Assembly (NCBI RefSeq): GCF_030150205.1
Contig: NZ_JASLGT010000005.1
Location: 1-64,000, forward strand
DNA from: Niabella sp.
Lineage (GTDB): Bacteria > Bacteroidota > Bacteroidia > Chitinophagales > Chitinophagaceae
Direction: 5' to 3'
DNA: 64,000 bases
Made by a program: the position numbers and the translations under genes
The notes under the pieces: model-generated
The model's input: only the letters and a program-made list of their open reading frames with translations
Database searches by the model: none
Told to the model about the DNA's origin: nothing
Shown: one piece after another, positions 53,653 to 62,242 of the stretch
Layout: every line of letters begins with the position of its first letter
Numbering within the stretch: position 1 is the stretch's first letter

Positions 53653-55329
53653 ATGAGCAAACAAAAATATATACACCTGCTGATTTGTCTATCGGTAATA
53701 ACCGCTACGATAACGGCCTGCAGCAGAATGTACGATAACATTGATAAATATGCGGGAGAAGTGGTTTATCCCGGGAAATTTGATACGATCGTTGCACGGA
53801 TTGGCTATGAGCGGGTAGAACTTGATCTATCCAGGGCAGGAAGGATCCCGGCGTCCAGGATGAACCTGGGTAAAGCAAAAAAGACCATTATTGAATATGA
53901 TGATGTAAAAATCATTAAGGATTCTGTTGTGTCCTGGGTAAATGTTACCAATCTGAAACAGTCAAAGCTGTATCGTATCCGGGTATATACGATCGATGAG
54001 TTTGAGAATAAATCCGTACCACAGGAAATAGGTGTGATCCCCTACACGACCAGTGATCTGGAACGGCTGCAGGTGGCCGCACCAAGGGTGCTGGCATCTC
54101 CATCCTCCGTTGCCCTAGACTGGCCATCCGGGCTGTCCTCTATTTTATCAAGCTATTATGGGCTGAGTTATAGCTATAAGGACCGGTTTGGTGAAGTGAA
54201 GACCGGCGACCGGAAGGATAAACCGAGGATCTTTATGACCAATCTTGTTCAGGGAGAGGCTGCACAAATAGACATCCGGTACAAGGTGGTTCCCAAGGTA
54301 AACAATGTACCCATTCTGGATACGGTTACGCTGGATCAAACGCTTCAGATAAATACACCAACGCCCAGCACAGTGTTTAAACCGGCAGAGCCCGATATCC
54401 TTAAAGCGAATGGTATTACGGATTTTACCGCAAACGGAACAGCAGCTGTTCAAAAACTTACCTTCCCGGTACATACCCTTACTTTACAGGATATTTTTTA
54501 TTTTCCGAATGTTAAGGAGATTGATCTCACCGGAGGTACATTGTTTCAAATGAAAACAAATGCGTATAACAGGAATAGTGTTACCAAAACGATCGGCGGG
54601 GGAAACCAGGTTTATTTTGCAAGACGTGTTGGTGATATGCCCGAGGCAAATGTATTTTTCCTGCTGGATATGCTGGAATCTGGTCAGCTTACCAAGGTTA
54701 CATATATGCCCGGCTCCTTGGGCATCGACGCCCTGCTGCAGCCTTATGTAGATAAAGGAATTGTGCAGCTGGTGTCTATGCCGGATGAAGAACTGATATC
54801 ATTTGATCGCTTTTTTATCGATGGAGTGGTGCAGGACGCCGCCTTTAAGATGGATGCAGCAGCGGTATCCTCCGGGTACCCTGCAGGTACCGATCTGCAA
54901 AATGTGTTTAAAGGAACGATATTGGCCAAAAATGCCTCTATTGTAATGATGATTCCAAAGGAATATGAGTTTAATGTGGCTCAATACCGGTACATCCGGT
55001 TTAAAATATATGCGCCGCCAAAAGCGGCTATATCCGGAAACTATAAAGATTACCAGATCCTGTGGCCCCGGTTTATGAACTATTTATGGGCATTTAGCAC
55101 CGAAAGTACGTTTGGGCAACAGGGATGGGACCTTGGGAAAACCGACTACAAGCTGCCGGATGCTGCACTTCAAACCTGGTACGATGTAAGGCTGGATCTT
55201 ACCCAGGCAGTAGGCAGGCATAACCGGGTGTTGGTGCTTAATATCGGGGGAGAAACGTCTACAGCGTTTACGGCACCTGCCCAGCCCATTGTCTTTTATT
55301 TTGCTAATTTCCGTTTCAGCAAGAATTAA
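53653..55329 (+). CDS. DUF4998-type surface lipoprotein
   Basis: The 558-residue protein has a lipoprotein signal with Cys near 20 (TITACSRM) and the DUF4998 opening MYDNIDKYAGEVVYPGKFDTIVARIGYERVELDL. Middle and C-terminal parts are beta-rich, with a terminal DUF4959/F5-F8-like module (YDVRLDLTQAVGRHNRVLVLNIG ... FYFANFRFSKN). It is the last gene of the susCD operon and probably works with the proteins before it at the cell surface. The ATG at 53653 (MSKQKYIH) is preferred over the upstream in-frame start at 53611, which lies inside the end of the previous gene. Confidence 0.75.
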   Translation: MSKQKYIHLLICLSVITATITACSRMYDNIDKYAGEVVYPGKFDTIVARIGYERVELDLSRAGRIPASRMNLGKAKKTIIEYDDVKIIKDSVVSWVNVTNLKQSKLYRIRVYTIDEFENKSVPQEIGVIPYTTSDLERLQVAAPRVLASPSSVALDWPSGLSSILSSYYGLSYSYKDRFGEVKTGDRKDKPRIFMTNLVQGEAAQIDIRYKVVPKVNNVPILDTVTLDQTLQINTPTPSTVFKPAEPDILKANGITDFTANGTAAVQKLTFPVHTLTLQDIFYFPNVKEIDLTGGTLFQMKTNAYNRNSVTKTIGGGNQVYFARRVGDMPEANVFFLLDMLESGQLTKVTYMPGSLGIDALLQPYVDKGIVQLVSMPDEELISFDRFFIDGVVQDAAFKMDAAAVSSGYPAGTDLQNVFKGTILAKNASIVMMIPKEYEFNVAQYRYIRFKIYAPPKAAISGNYKDYQILWPRFMNYLWAFSTESTFGQQGWDLGKTDYKLPDAALQTWYDVRLDLTQAVGRHNRVLVLNIGGETSTAFTAPAQPIVFYFANFRFSKN

Positions 55330-55360
55330 AGAATAAAGAACACTGCTTTTCATTGATTTC

Positions 55361-55394
55361 CTGCCGCAGCATTTTGTCTGCGGCAGTTTCTTTA
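55361..55394 (+). terminator. Rho-independent terminator of the susCD operon
   Basis: CTGCCGCAG at 55361-55369 and CTGCGGCAG at 55378-55386 form a perfect nine-base stem with an eight-base loop, followed by TTTCTTTAT, 32 bases after the last operon stop. Confidence 0.9.
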
Positions 55395-55443
55395 TATAAT
55401 GCGGTTATGGGCAGGAGCCGGCGTATCTGTGTGGTTTTGAAGA

Positions 55444-55773
55444 TCAGGCTGTTTTGAATAATTCGAGCAGGGATGCGGTTTTATAATTTACTTCCGCAGT
55501 TTCCAATAGCTGAAAAAGCATTTCCAGTTCTTTGTGATTCAGGATCATTCCATGGCCTTCTAAAGGCGTGGGGATGTAGATAGTTTTACGGTCGGGGTCT
55601 GTATCAAACGGACTGTATTCACGGTTTTCTTTCACCAGTGTGTGAAATACCTGCAGGTCCTGTGCCGTCATGGTTAGTAATGTTGTTTGAAAGGCCAGCT
55701 GAAAGTGCTGGCAGTCATTGCACATGATCAGGTATCCATCGGGTGCGTAATAGAGTGTTTTAAAGTTGCACAT
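55444..55773 (-). CDS. DUF6686-like small protein with CxxC
   Basis: A 109-residue protein with MCNFKTLYYAPDGYLIMCNDCQHFQLAF at its start; the CNDCQHF pair of cysteines and the three other Cys residues suggest a small zinc site. The C-terminus ends in HKELEMLFQLLETAE helices. It resembles an uncharacterised Bacteroidota family (DUF6686 from memory). It lies between the susCD terminator and the recA terminator on the minus strand. Function unknown. Confidence 0.6.
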   Translation of the reverse strand: MCNFKTLYYAPDGYLIMCNDCQHFQLAFQTTLLTMTAQDLQVFHTLVKENREYSPFDTDPDRKTIYIPTPLEGHGMILNHKELEMLFQLLETAEVNYKTASLLELFKTA

Positions 55774-55849
55774 GGGCTTTTTTCTTCAAAAATATCTGCC
55801 CATTTTCTTCCGGTGTTTCGAAAACAGGAAAAGAAATTACGCAATCCGG

Positions 55850-55879
55850 AAAAAGAAAACGCCCCGGAGAACCGGGGCG
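55850..55879 (-). terminator. Rho-independent terminator of recA
   Basis: On the minus strand CGCCCCGG and CCGGGGCG (55860-55867 and 55872-55879) form an eight-base stem with a four-base loop followed by a TTTTC-TTTTT tract, 30 bases after the recA stop. Confidence 0.92.
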
Positions 55880-55908
55880 ACTTACTAACCTTGTTTATAT
55901 TCAAAAAA

Positions 55909-56937
55909 TTATCCTTGCATTTCTTTGATCTTTTCCCGGATCCTGGCTTCTACTTCAGCGGCCATTTCCGGGTTATCGAGCAGCAGTGCTTTTACCGCAT
56001 CCCGTCCCTGACCCAGTTTATCATTATTATAGCTATACCAGGAACCGCTTTTCTGTAAAATGCCCAGTTCCACTCCCATATCAATAATTTCGCCGGTCTT
56101 GGAAATACCTTCTCCAAAGATGATATCAAATTCAGCGGCGCGGAATGGCGGTGCTACCTTATTCTTTACCACTTTTACCTTTACCCGGTTACCAATTGCA
56201 GCATCCCCGTCCTTGATTTGGGCAGAACGGCGGATATCCAATCGTACGGAAGCATAAAATTTTAATGCGTTACCACCGGTAGTTGTTTCAGGGTTGCCAA
56301 ACATTACCCCGATCTTTTCCCGCAGCTGGTTGATAAAAATGCAAATGGTATTGGTTTTTGAAATGGTGGCCGTCAATTTCCGCAATGCCTGGCTCATCAA
56401 ACGGGCATGTAATCCCATCTTGCTATCGCCCATTTCACCTTCCAGTTCACTTTTGGGTACCAGGGCCGCTACAGAGTCAATCACCACTACATCCAATGCA
56501 CCGGAAAGGATCAAACGGTCGGCAATTTCCAGCGCCTGCTCCCCATAATCGGGTTGCGAAATCAAAAGATTGTCTACGTTCACCCCCAGTTTTTTAGCAT
56601 AACTGCTGTCAAAAGCATGCTCGGCATCGATGATTGCGCACATGCCACCTTTTTTCTGCGCTTCCGCAATAACATGGGTGGCGATGGTTGTTTTACCGGA
56701 AGATTCCGGGCCATAAATTTCAATGATACGTCCCCGGGGCAACCCGCCAATTCCAAGGGCTGTATCCAGTCCGATGGAGCCGGTAGAAACGACTTCCTGG
56801 GTTACTTCGGCTTTTTCATTCATTAGCATTACGCTGCCCTTTCCATAGTCCTTATCAATCTTGTCCATTGTAAGGCGCAGCGCTTTCAGCTTTTCGCTGT
56901 TCATGTCTATTTCTGTTGTTTTATCTGTTTTTGCCAT
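55909..56937 (-). CDS. recA: Recombinase RecA
   Basis: The 342-residue protein is a full-length RecA: Walker A GPESSGKTT, the DAEHAFD and DYGEQALEIAD segments, Walker B VVIDSVAALVPK, L2 loop MFGNPETTTGGNALKFYASVRLDIR and C-terminal SWYSYNNDKLGQGRDAVKALL. It coats single-stranded DNA and drives homologous recombination and repair. No LexA box was recognised upstream. The ATG at 56937 (MAKTDKTTE) is the natural start; two codons more are open upstream. The gene is alone, with its own terminator. Confidence 0.96.
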   Translation of the reverse strand: MAKTDKTTEIDMNSEKLKALRLTMDKIDKDYGKGSVMLMNEKAEVTQEVVSTGSIGLDTALGIGGLPRGRIIEIYGPESSGKTTIATHVIAEAQKKGGMCAIIDAEHAFDSSYAKKLGVNVDNLLISQPDYGEQALEIADRLILSGALDVVVIDSVAALVPKSELEGEMGDSKMGLHARLMSQALRKLTATISKTNTICIFINQLREKIGVMFGNPETTTGGNALKFYASVRLDIRRSAQIKDGDAAIGNRVKVKVVKNKVAPPFRAAEFDIIFGEGISKTGEIIDMGVELGILQKSGSWYSYNNDKLGQGRDAVKALLLDNPEMAAEVEARIREKIKEMQG

Positions 56938-57220
56938 AACCAAAATTACAATTTAGCCCAGTCCGCGTGAATGAATTTATCAACAATACAAAGCTAATAT
57001 ATTTAGCAATATAACGCTAATATTTTTGGAAGTTTTTTTATACTGCCGCAGAGGCACAGAAGAACAGAAATACCGGACTGCCTGTATATCAGGAATCCTG
57101 TCATCCGGTTTTCTGATGTAAAAGCAGTGGATCGTCTCCGGAATCCCGGAGAATGGGCCTGTATCCGGAAAAATGCAGGCGATTTGCCTGCGCAGGCTAC
57201 AGTGTTTCTGTGAACGGCAA

Positions 57221-57901
57221 CTACACCACTATTTGGGCAATCAGTAAGCCCAGGGTGCCGGCTATCAGTCCAAAATACACTTCTCTGGCCGTATGATCCG
57301 ATAAAAGCAGCCGGGCCGTGGAAACCAACCCGGTAATCAGCAGGGCAATCATAATATACATCCCCATTCCCTGGCCATATTCAAAGCCAAGCAGGCATAA
57401 AAAGGAAACAGCGGTACCAAGGGCAATACCATGCATGCTTACTTTCATGTATATATTCAGCAACAGGCCAATGGAGGAGGCCATAAAAACGCCCATCGCA
57501 AAAACGACCATTTCCCGCGGCATCCCTTCCAGGCCACGCCACACATACCAGATCCAGAAATACCAGATATTACAGATAATAAAAGGAATGATCCGGTCCT
57601 TCCGTTCTTTAAGTTTTATGGACGGAATAAATTTAAGCCCCCGCAGCAGCAAAACGGAAACCAGGGGAAAGAAGGTATAGTTTACAACGCCCTGCAGCAG
57701 CACCATCAAACGGCCGTCTACCGTTGTGCCGTAGAATAAAAACGGCTCTATATATAATAAAAAATAAATAACATAGATGGGCACAAATACCGGGTGAAAG
57801 ATATACGAAAGGAGGGTGGCAATGATCTTCTGAAATTGGGGTTGCCGGTCTATTTTTTCACGCAGCTCATTGTCGCTGTCTAATACCATTCTGGAGTCCA
57901 T
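57221..57901 (-). CDS. Multi-pass membrane protein with PAP2-like C-terminus
   Basis: A 226-residue membrane protein with about six or seven helices (FHPVFVPIYVIYFLLYI, GVVNYTFFPLVSVLLLRGL, IIPFIICNIWYFWIWYVW, MVVFAMGVFMASSIGLLLNIYM, GIALGTAVSFLCLL, MIALLITGLVSTARLLL). The end TARLLLSDHTAREVYFG looks like the last PAP2 motif (SxxxxGxH-like) but the full phosphatase triad is not complete, so a lipid phosphatase activity is uncertain. A start at 57958 is possible, but it would run into the promoter of the divergent gene at 57964. Confidence 0.65.
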   Translation of the reverse strand: MDSRMVLDSDNELREKIDRQPQFQKIIATLLSYIFHPVFVPIYVIYFLLYIEPFLFYGTTVDGRLMVLLQGVVNYTFFPLVSVLLLRGLKFIPSIKLKERKDRIIPFIICNIWYFWIWYVWRGLEGMPREMVVFAMGVFMASSIGLLLNIYMKVSMHGIALGTAVSFLCLLGFEYGQGMGMYIMIALLITGLVSTARLLLSDHTAREVYFGLIAGTLGLLIAQIVV

Positions 57902-57963
57902 TTTGCAAAGTAAAGAAATCCGGGTGCGAAAACCGTTTCTTTTCTGCATCTTTATCATTCCAT

Positions 57964-58650
57964 ATGAAAATCATTAAAAAAATATTCAAAGGAGTGCGCT
58001 GGGTTGTGGGCCTGTTGCTGGTATTTATTGGCGGGTACCTGCTTGCAGAGCGAACGCTTTCCCGCAGTGCCGTTGCAGAAAAGCAGGATGGATTACCCCG
58101 GATCATCACCGCATTTGTGCTGTCTAATGGTGTTCATACAGATCTTGTGCTTCCGGTTGCTGCGGCGGGTAAAAACTGGAGCCAGACTTTTTCCTACCAA
58201 AATACCATCAGCCGGGATACCGCTTATCAATGGGTGGCCATTGGCTGGGGTGATAAAGGATTTTACCTGAATACACCGGATTGGCAGGATCTTACGGCCG
58301 CAACCGCTTTCAAAGCCGTTACCGGACTGGGCGAAACCGCGTTGCATGTTACCTATTATAAATATATGACCGAAAATGCCCGATGCCGGAAACTATCACT
58401 TTCAGAATGGCAATACCACAAGCTGGCAGCATATGTGGAGGCGTCGCTGGACAGGGATCGCTCAGACCGGCCGGTTGCCATTGTTACCGATGCCCGGTAT
58501 AACCGGGATGACGCTTTTTACGAAGCAAAAGGGGCCTATAGCCTGTTTCACACCTGTAACAGCTGGACGAATAGCGGACTGAAAGCTGCCGGGGCAAAAG
58601 CCTGCCGGTGGGCTGCATTTGACAAAGGCATCCTCTACCAGTACCGCTAG
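57964..58650 (+). CDS. TIGR02117/DUF2459 family membrane-anchored protein
   Basis: The 228-residue protein has one N-terminal transmembrane helix (VVGLLLVFIGGYLLAERTL). The rest is exported and carries the family landmarks SNGVHTDLVLPV, WVAIGWGDKGFYL and FHTCNSWTNSGLKAAGAK. The conserved His of NGVHTD, the Cys of HTCNSW and the Trp/Asn that follow look like a catalytic Cys-His site of an NlpC/P60-like hydrolase; that reading is inference. Function unknown. It is divergent from the PAP2-like gene. Confidence 0.8.
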   Translation: MKIIKKIFKGVRWVVGLLLVFIGGYLLAERTLSRSAVAEKQDGLPRIITAFVLSNGVHTDLVLPVAAAGKNWSQTFSYQNTISRDTAYQWVAIGWGDKGFYLNTPDWQDLTAATAFKAVTGLGETALHVTYYKYMTENARCRKLSLSEWQYHKLAAYVEASLDRDRSDRPVAIVTDARYNRDDAFYEAKGAYSLFHTCNSWTNSGLKAAGAKACRWAAFDKGILYQYR

Positions 58651-58842
58651 CAGCTGGTTCCGGAACCGGTTTTTGATAGCGGGGAGCTGCGAGCGGCCTG
58701 TTGCCGGTAATTTTCGCAGGAACAGGGTTGCAGAACGGGAGCTGTTTTTGCAGGTTAAATCACATTATTTCCAATGGCTTTGAGGGAAGCCTGTTATATT
58801 TGTAGCATAAATTTTGATTACTATTTTAAATAAAGCAGTTTA

Positions 58843-59208
58843 ATGATGCAGTTGACAGGTACATTGGTTCAGATATTGCCTTTACAAAAAGGAACGGGAA
58901 AGAATGGAGAATGGAAAAAACAGGATATTGTTGTGGAAACACAGGCGCAATATCCCAAAAAAGTGTGCATCTCTATTTGGGGAGATAAGATCAATGAAAG
59001 CCTGCTGCAGGTAGGAAAAGTGCTGACCATTTCTTTTGATGTGGAAAGCCGGGAGTATAACGGCCGCTGGTATACCGACGTAAAAGCCTGGAAACTGGAA
59101 CCGGCGGGCGGAGCTGGCAGCAACGGCGGTGGCAATCAATTTACCGATAACAATCCTTCTGATAGCTATTCCGATCTGAATGAAGGAGCAGATGATCTTC
59201 CTTTTTAA
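58843..59208 (+). CDS. DUF3127 OB-fold protein, SSB-like
   Basis: The 121-residue protein has an N-terminal OB-like domain (about 3-85; LVQILPLQKGTGKNGEWKKQDIVVET, VCISIWGDK, ISFDVESREYNGRWYTDVKAWKLE) and a Gly/Asn-rich tail ending GADDLPF, similar to the acidic tip of single-stranded-DNA binding proteins. DUF3127 is typical of Bacteroidota. It may bind nucleic acid or partners of SSB; unproven. A codon at 58846 is an alternative start. A 190-base gap precedes it. Confidence 0.8.
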   Translation: MMQLTGTLVQILPLQKGTGKNGEWKKQDIVVETQAQYPKKVCISIWGDKINESLLQVGKVLTISFDVESREYNGRWYTDVKAWKLEPAGGAGSNGGGNQFTDNNPSDSYSDLNEGADDLPF

Positions 59209-59269
59209 ACAGGAATCAAACGTATTCTTGCACGGAAAGCGGATCTGAAGATTCAAAAAAGGACAGCAT

Positions 59270-59983
59270 ATGATGAAAAAACAATGGGTGTGGTCAGCAG
59301 GTTTTAGCTTGATGCTGGGGTGTATCATAGCCGGTTGTAACGGCTGTAAGAATAAAAGTACAAAACCGGGATCTGCAGATGATGATTCAAGCGGGGTAGA
59401 TATTTCGGAAAGACATGACACCCTGCAGCTGGTGGGAAGAGATACCATTACTGAATTCCGGGTAACGGAGGCCAATAAAGACAGCGTATTGTCCGCTACT
59501 ACAAAGGAGATCCTGACCCTGTTTAAGAATAAAGAGTATGCAAAGCTGGACTCTTTTATTCACCCGGAGGAAGGTGTCCGTTTCTCGCCTTATGCTACCG
59601 TGGAACCGGGCTCGGACAAAAAATTTTCCCGGAAGGAGTTCCTGGAGCTCATCACCCAGGATAAAAATAAAAAGATCAATTGGGGAACGTATGATGGCAG
59701 CGGAAATGCCATCATGCTTTCTCCAGCCGAATATTTTGGGAAATTCGTTTATGATGGCAATTTCCTAAGCCCCAAACAAGCGGGGGTAAATACCATATAT
59801 GGAAAAGGAAATTCCCTTAACAACCTGAAAACGGTGTATCCCGGCGGGGAGTTTACGGAAAACTATGTGGATGGCACCAGGAAGAACGGAGGTATGGACT
59901 GGAAATCGGTACGGCTGGTATATAAGCTGGAGCATGGCCGGTATTACCTGGTAGCCATCGTGCATGATCAATGGACGATTTAG
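59270..59983 (+). CDS. Hypothetical lipoprotein
   Basis: The 237-residue protein starts with a lipoprotein signal (LMLGCIIAGC, Cys near residue 23) followed by a short low-complexity linker rich in Cys, Lys and Ser. The rest, from about residue 60, forms one mixed alpha/beta domain with DSFIHPEEGVRFSPYATVEPG and a C-terminal WKSVRLVYKLEHGRYYLVAIVHDQW that resembles small SnoaL/NTF2-like domains. Conserved in Bacteroidota, function unknown. Located 61 bases after the DUF3127 gene. Confidence 0.65.
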   Translation: MMKKQWVWSAGFSLMLGCIIAGCNGCKNKSTKPGSADDDSSGVDISERHDTLQLVGRDTITEFRVTEANKDSVLSATTKEILTLFKNKEYAKLDSFIHPEEGVRFSPYATVEPGSDKKFSRKEFLELITQDKNKKINWGTYDGSGNAIMLSPAEYFGKFVYDGNFLSPKQAGVNTIYGKGNSLNNLKTVYPGGEFTENYVDGTRKNGGMDWKSVRLVYKLEHGRYYLVAIVHDQWTI

Positions 59984-60050
59984 CGCTTATTGGCAAACCG
60001 CATTAGTAGAGAAAGCACCCCTTTACTGATCAAAACAGTTTAATCTGCTA

Positions 60051-61712
60051 ATGGATAATGTGCATTCTTTACAGTTTGATGTTATCATTATAGGTTCCGG
60101 GGTCGGAGGCCTTACTGCAGCGGCGATTCTTAGTAAGTCCGGATTAAAGGTGGCGGTCCTGGAAAAAGAGCCGCGGACGGGCGGCTACCTGGCAGGTTTT
60201 CAGCGCAAGGGATTTCGTTTTGATACAGCCATCCACTGGCTGAACCAATGTTCCGCTACCGGCAGTGTTTCCAAAATATTTGATTTTATCGGAAAGGATC
60301 ATCCCTCGTTTAAATGCCTGGAAAAGATCCAGCGGTACAAAAGTGAGTCCATCGATTTTTTACTGACCAACAATCCCGATGAATTAAAAGCATTGCTGAT
60401 TAAAACCTACCCGGAGGATCAGCAGGGGATTACGCGCTTTTTTCAAAAAGCAAAAAAAATAGGCGCCTCCTTCAATAATTTTAAGTCGGTAATGCTGTCT
60501 GCCGAAACCATGAATGCATGGGCGCGGATCAAAAATATATGGAACAGACTCCGGTTTGCCCTCCCGTTTATTCCATTTATAACATACAGCGGAACAAGAA
60601 TGAAAAAAGGATTGAAAAAGTTCTTTTCCAACGAAAAAATTCATGATATCTTTTCCGCGGAGACGGATTTGTTATCCTGCCTTGTTCCCATTGGCTGGGC
60701 TTACTATAATGACTATCAAACACCTCCGGCCGGAGGCGGACAGGTGGTTCCGCATTGGCTGGCGCATGTGGTAAAGCAATATGGAAATAAACTGTTTTTA
60801 AATACGACCGTTAAAAAAATAGTTACGGAAAACGGCGCTGTAAAAGGCGTGGAGGCATTGTCGAAGGGAAAAGCATTGGTGTTACATGCAGATTATGTGA
60901 TTGCCGCCTGTGATCTGGAAACCGTTTACTGCAAATTGCTGCCGGAAGGGGCGGTTAGTAAAAAAATGATCAGCCGGTTAAATGCTGCTGAAATTTATGC
61001 GTCGTCCTTTACTCTAAGCATTGCATTGAATTGCAGCGCTGCCTCCCTGGGTTTTGGAGAGGAGATGATCCATTTATTTAAGGATGGCCTTAATAAGGAT
61101 CTTCATAACAGCGGAGATCCCGATTTTTCTGCGCTCAGCATCCTCGCTCCCTCACACAAAGACGATTCGTTAGCGCCGGAAGGAAAGGGTTCCCTGGTGG
61201 TATTTATGCCCGCTTATATGCACCAGTACAACCACTGGAATACCTGTAAGGATATGGAGCGGGGAGAAGCATATACAGCGCTTAAAACCCAGATAGCGGA
61301 AAAGCTGATCAAACGGCTGGCCCTGGTTTATCCCGGCATTGAAGCCCATATCCTTTTTTATGAAGCGGCAACGCCGGTTACCCACTGGCGCTATACCGGC
61401 AATAAAAACGGAACCATGATGGGAACGCGCCCCAATAAAAAGAACATGCAATCAAAAGTGGCCCGTTATAAAACGCCGGTAAAAAATTTGCTGATCGGCG
61501 GTCATTGGGCAGAGCTGGGAGGCGGTGTTCCCATTGCCGTAAAAGCCGGTACCAATGCCGCATTGATCGTGCTTAAAGAACGCATGCCTGCAACCTGCCG
61601 GAAATTGATGGCTTATCTCAATGCAAAAATTACGCTGGATGAAGCGCGCCTGGCCCCGGAATTTAAACCTTATGCAGAAAACTGGTCCCTGCGGTTAAAG
61701 CGGGCGCCCTAA
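60051..61712 (+). CDS. FAD-dependent oxidoreductase, phytoene desaturase-like
   Basis: The 553-residue enzyme has an N-terminal dinucleotide-binding motif GSGVGGLTAAAILSKSGLKVAVLEKEPRTGG (about 13-42), the substrate-region FDTAIHWL, and a C-terminal FAD-binding finish KNLLIGGHWAELGGGVPIAVKAGTNAALIVL (about 480-510). This is the CrtI/CrtO/retinol-saturase superfamily that desaturates or oxidises carotenoids and other hydrophobic substrates. No phytoene synthase or other carotenoid gene is next to it, so the substrate is open. It is alone on its strand. Confidence 0.82.
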   Translation: MDNVHSLQFDVIIIGSGVGGLTAAAILSKSGLKVAVLEKEPRTGGYLAGFQRKGFRFDTAIHWLNQCSATGSVSKIFDFIGKDHPSFKCLEKIQRYKSESIDFLLTNNPDELKALLIKTYPEDQQGITRFFQKAKKIGASFNNFKSVMLSAETMNAWARIKNIWNRLRFALPFIPFITYSGTRMKKGLKKFFSNEKIHDIFSAETDLLSCLVPIGWAYYNDYQTPPAGGGQVVPHWLAHVVKQYGNKLFLNTTVKKIVTENGAVKGVEALSKGKALVLHADYVIAACDLETVYCKLLPEGAVSKKMISRLNAAEIYASSFTLSIALNCSAASLGFGEEMIHLFKDGLNKDLHNSGDPDFSALSILAPSHKDDSLAPEGKGSLVVFMPAYMHQYNHWNTCKDMERGEAYTALKTQIAEKLIKRLALVYPGIEAHILFYEAATPVTHWRYTGNKNGTMMGTRPNKKNMQSKVARYKTPVKNLLIGGHWAELGGGVPIAVKAGTNAALIVLKERMPATCRKLMAYLNAKITLDEARLAPEFKPYAENWSLRLKRAP

Positions 61713-62242
61713 TGCATGTTTTAACGTCTAAGGTTTAAAGTTTCACGTTGGATCCGTTTCATGCTTGATGATTCACTGAAAACTGAAAACTGATAACTGA
61801 TAACTGAAGGCTAAACGCTGATTGCTGATAACTGAAGACTGAAAACTCAAAGCCCGGCCACCAATACTGATCACTATCCCTAACCGGACTCATGCTTGCT
61901 GAGCCATTTCCTTAAAGCCGCAGATGCGCAGATTTGTTGTTGGCTTAATTACAACAATGTCGCAGAAAAGCGCCGCAGACACAACCATCGAATCAGCGGC
62001 AACCATAAAAATCGCTTAAGGAAACGGCATTGATTCACTATTGCCCATTGTCCATTCTCAAATTTACACATCTTCAAATTCTCAAATTAAAATTGGCGCC
62101 ATTCTTGCGCATAAAGACGGGTGCTACTGACCTGTGTAAATGATTGCATTTGCCTCTAAGCCCTGGCGTTTATTTACAGATCCTTAATGTTAAAGAAAAC
62201 TGCCGGTAATACAGGTGCCCTTCTTTTGCAAAAACTTTCAAT
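61713..62242. other. 530-base gap before the TonB receptor with repeats
   Basis: No gene is seen. It carries a block of short tandem ACTGAAAACTGATA-like repeats (61774-61848) and a CCGCAGATGCGCAGATTTGTTG element at 61917-61938, like the two copies at 12.3 kb. The promoter of the receptor gene must lie in the last 150 bases. Confidence 0.55.
61774..61848. repeat. Degenerate tandem repeat of ACTGA(A/T)AACTGA type
   Basis: Units of roughly seven bases, mainly AACTGAA and AACTGAT, recur through 75 bases (AAAACTGAAAACTGATAACT and the like), with one break of GGCTAAACGCTGATTGCTG. Nothing codes here. Confidence 0.65.

Noticed and set aside
61774..61848. CRISPR array
   Set aside because: Seven-base tandem units without spacers.
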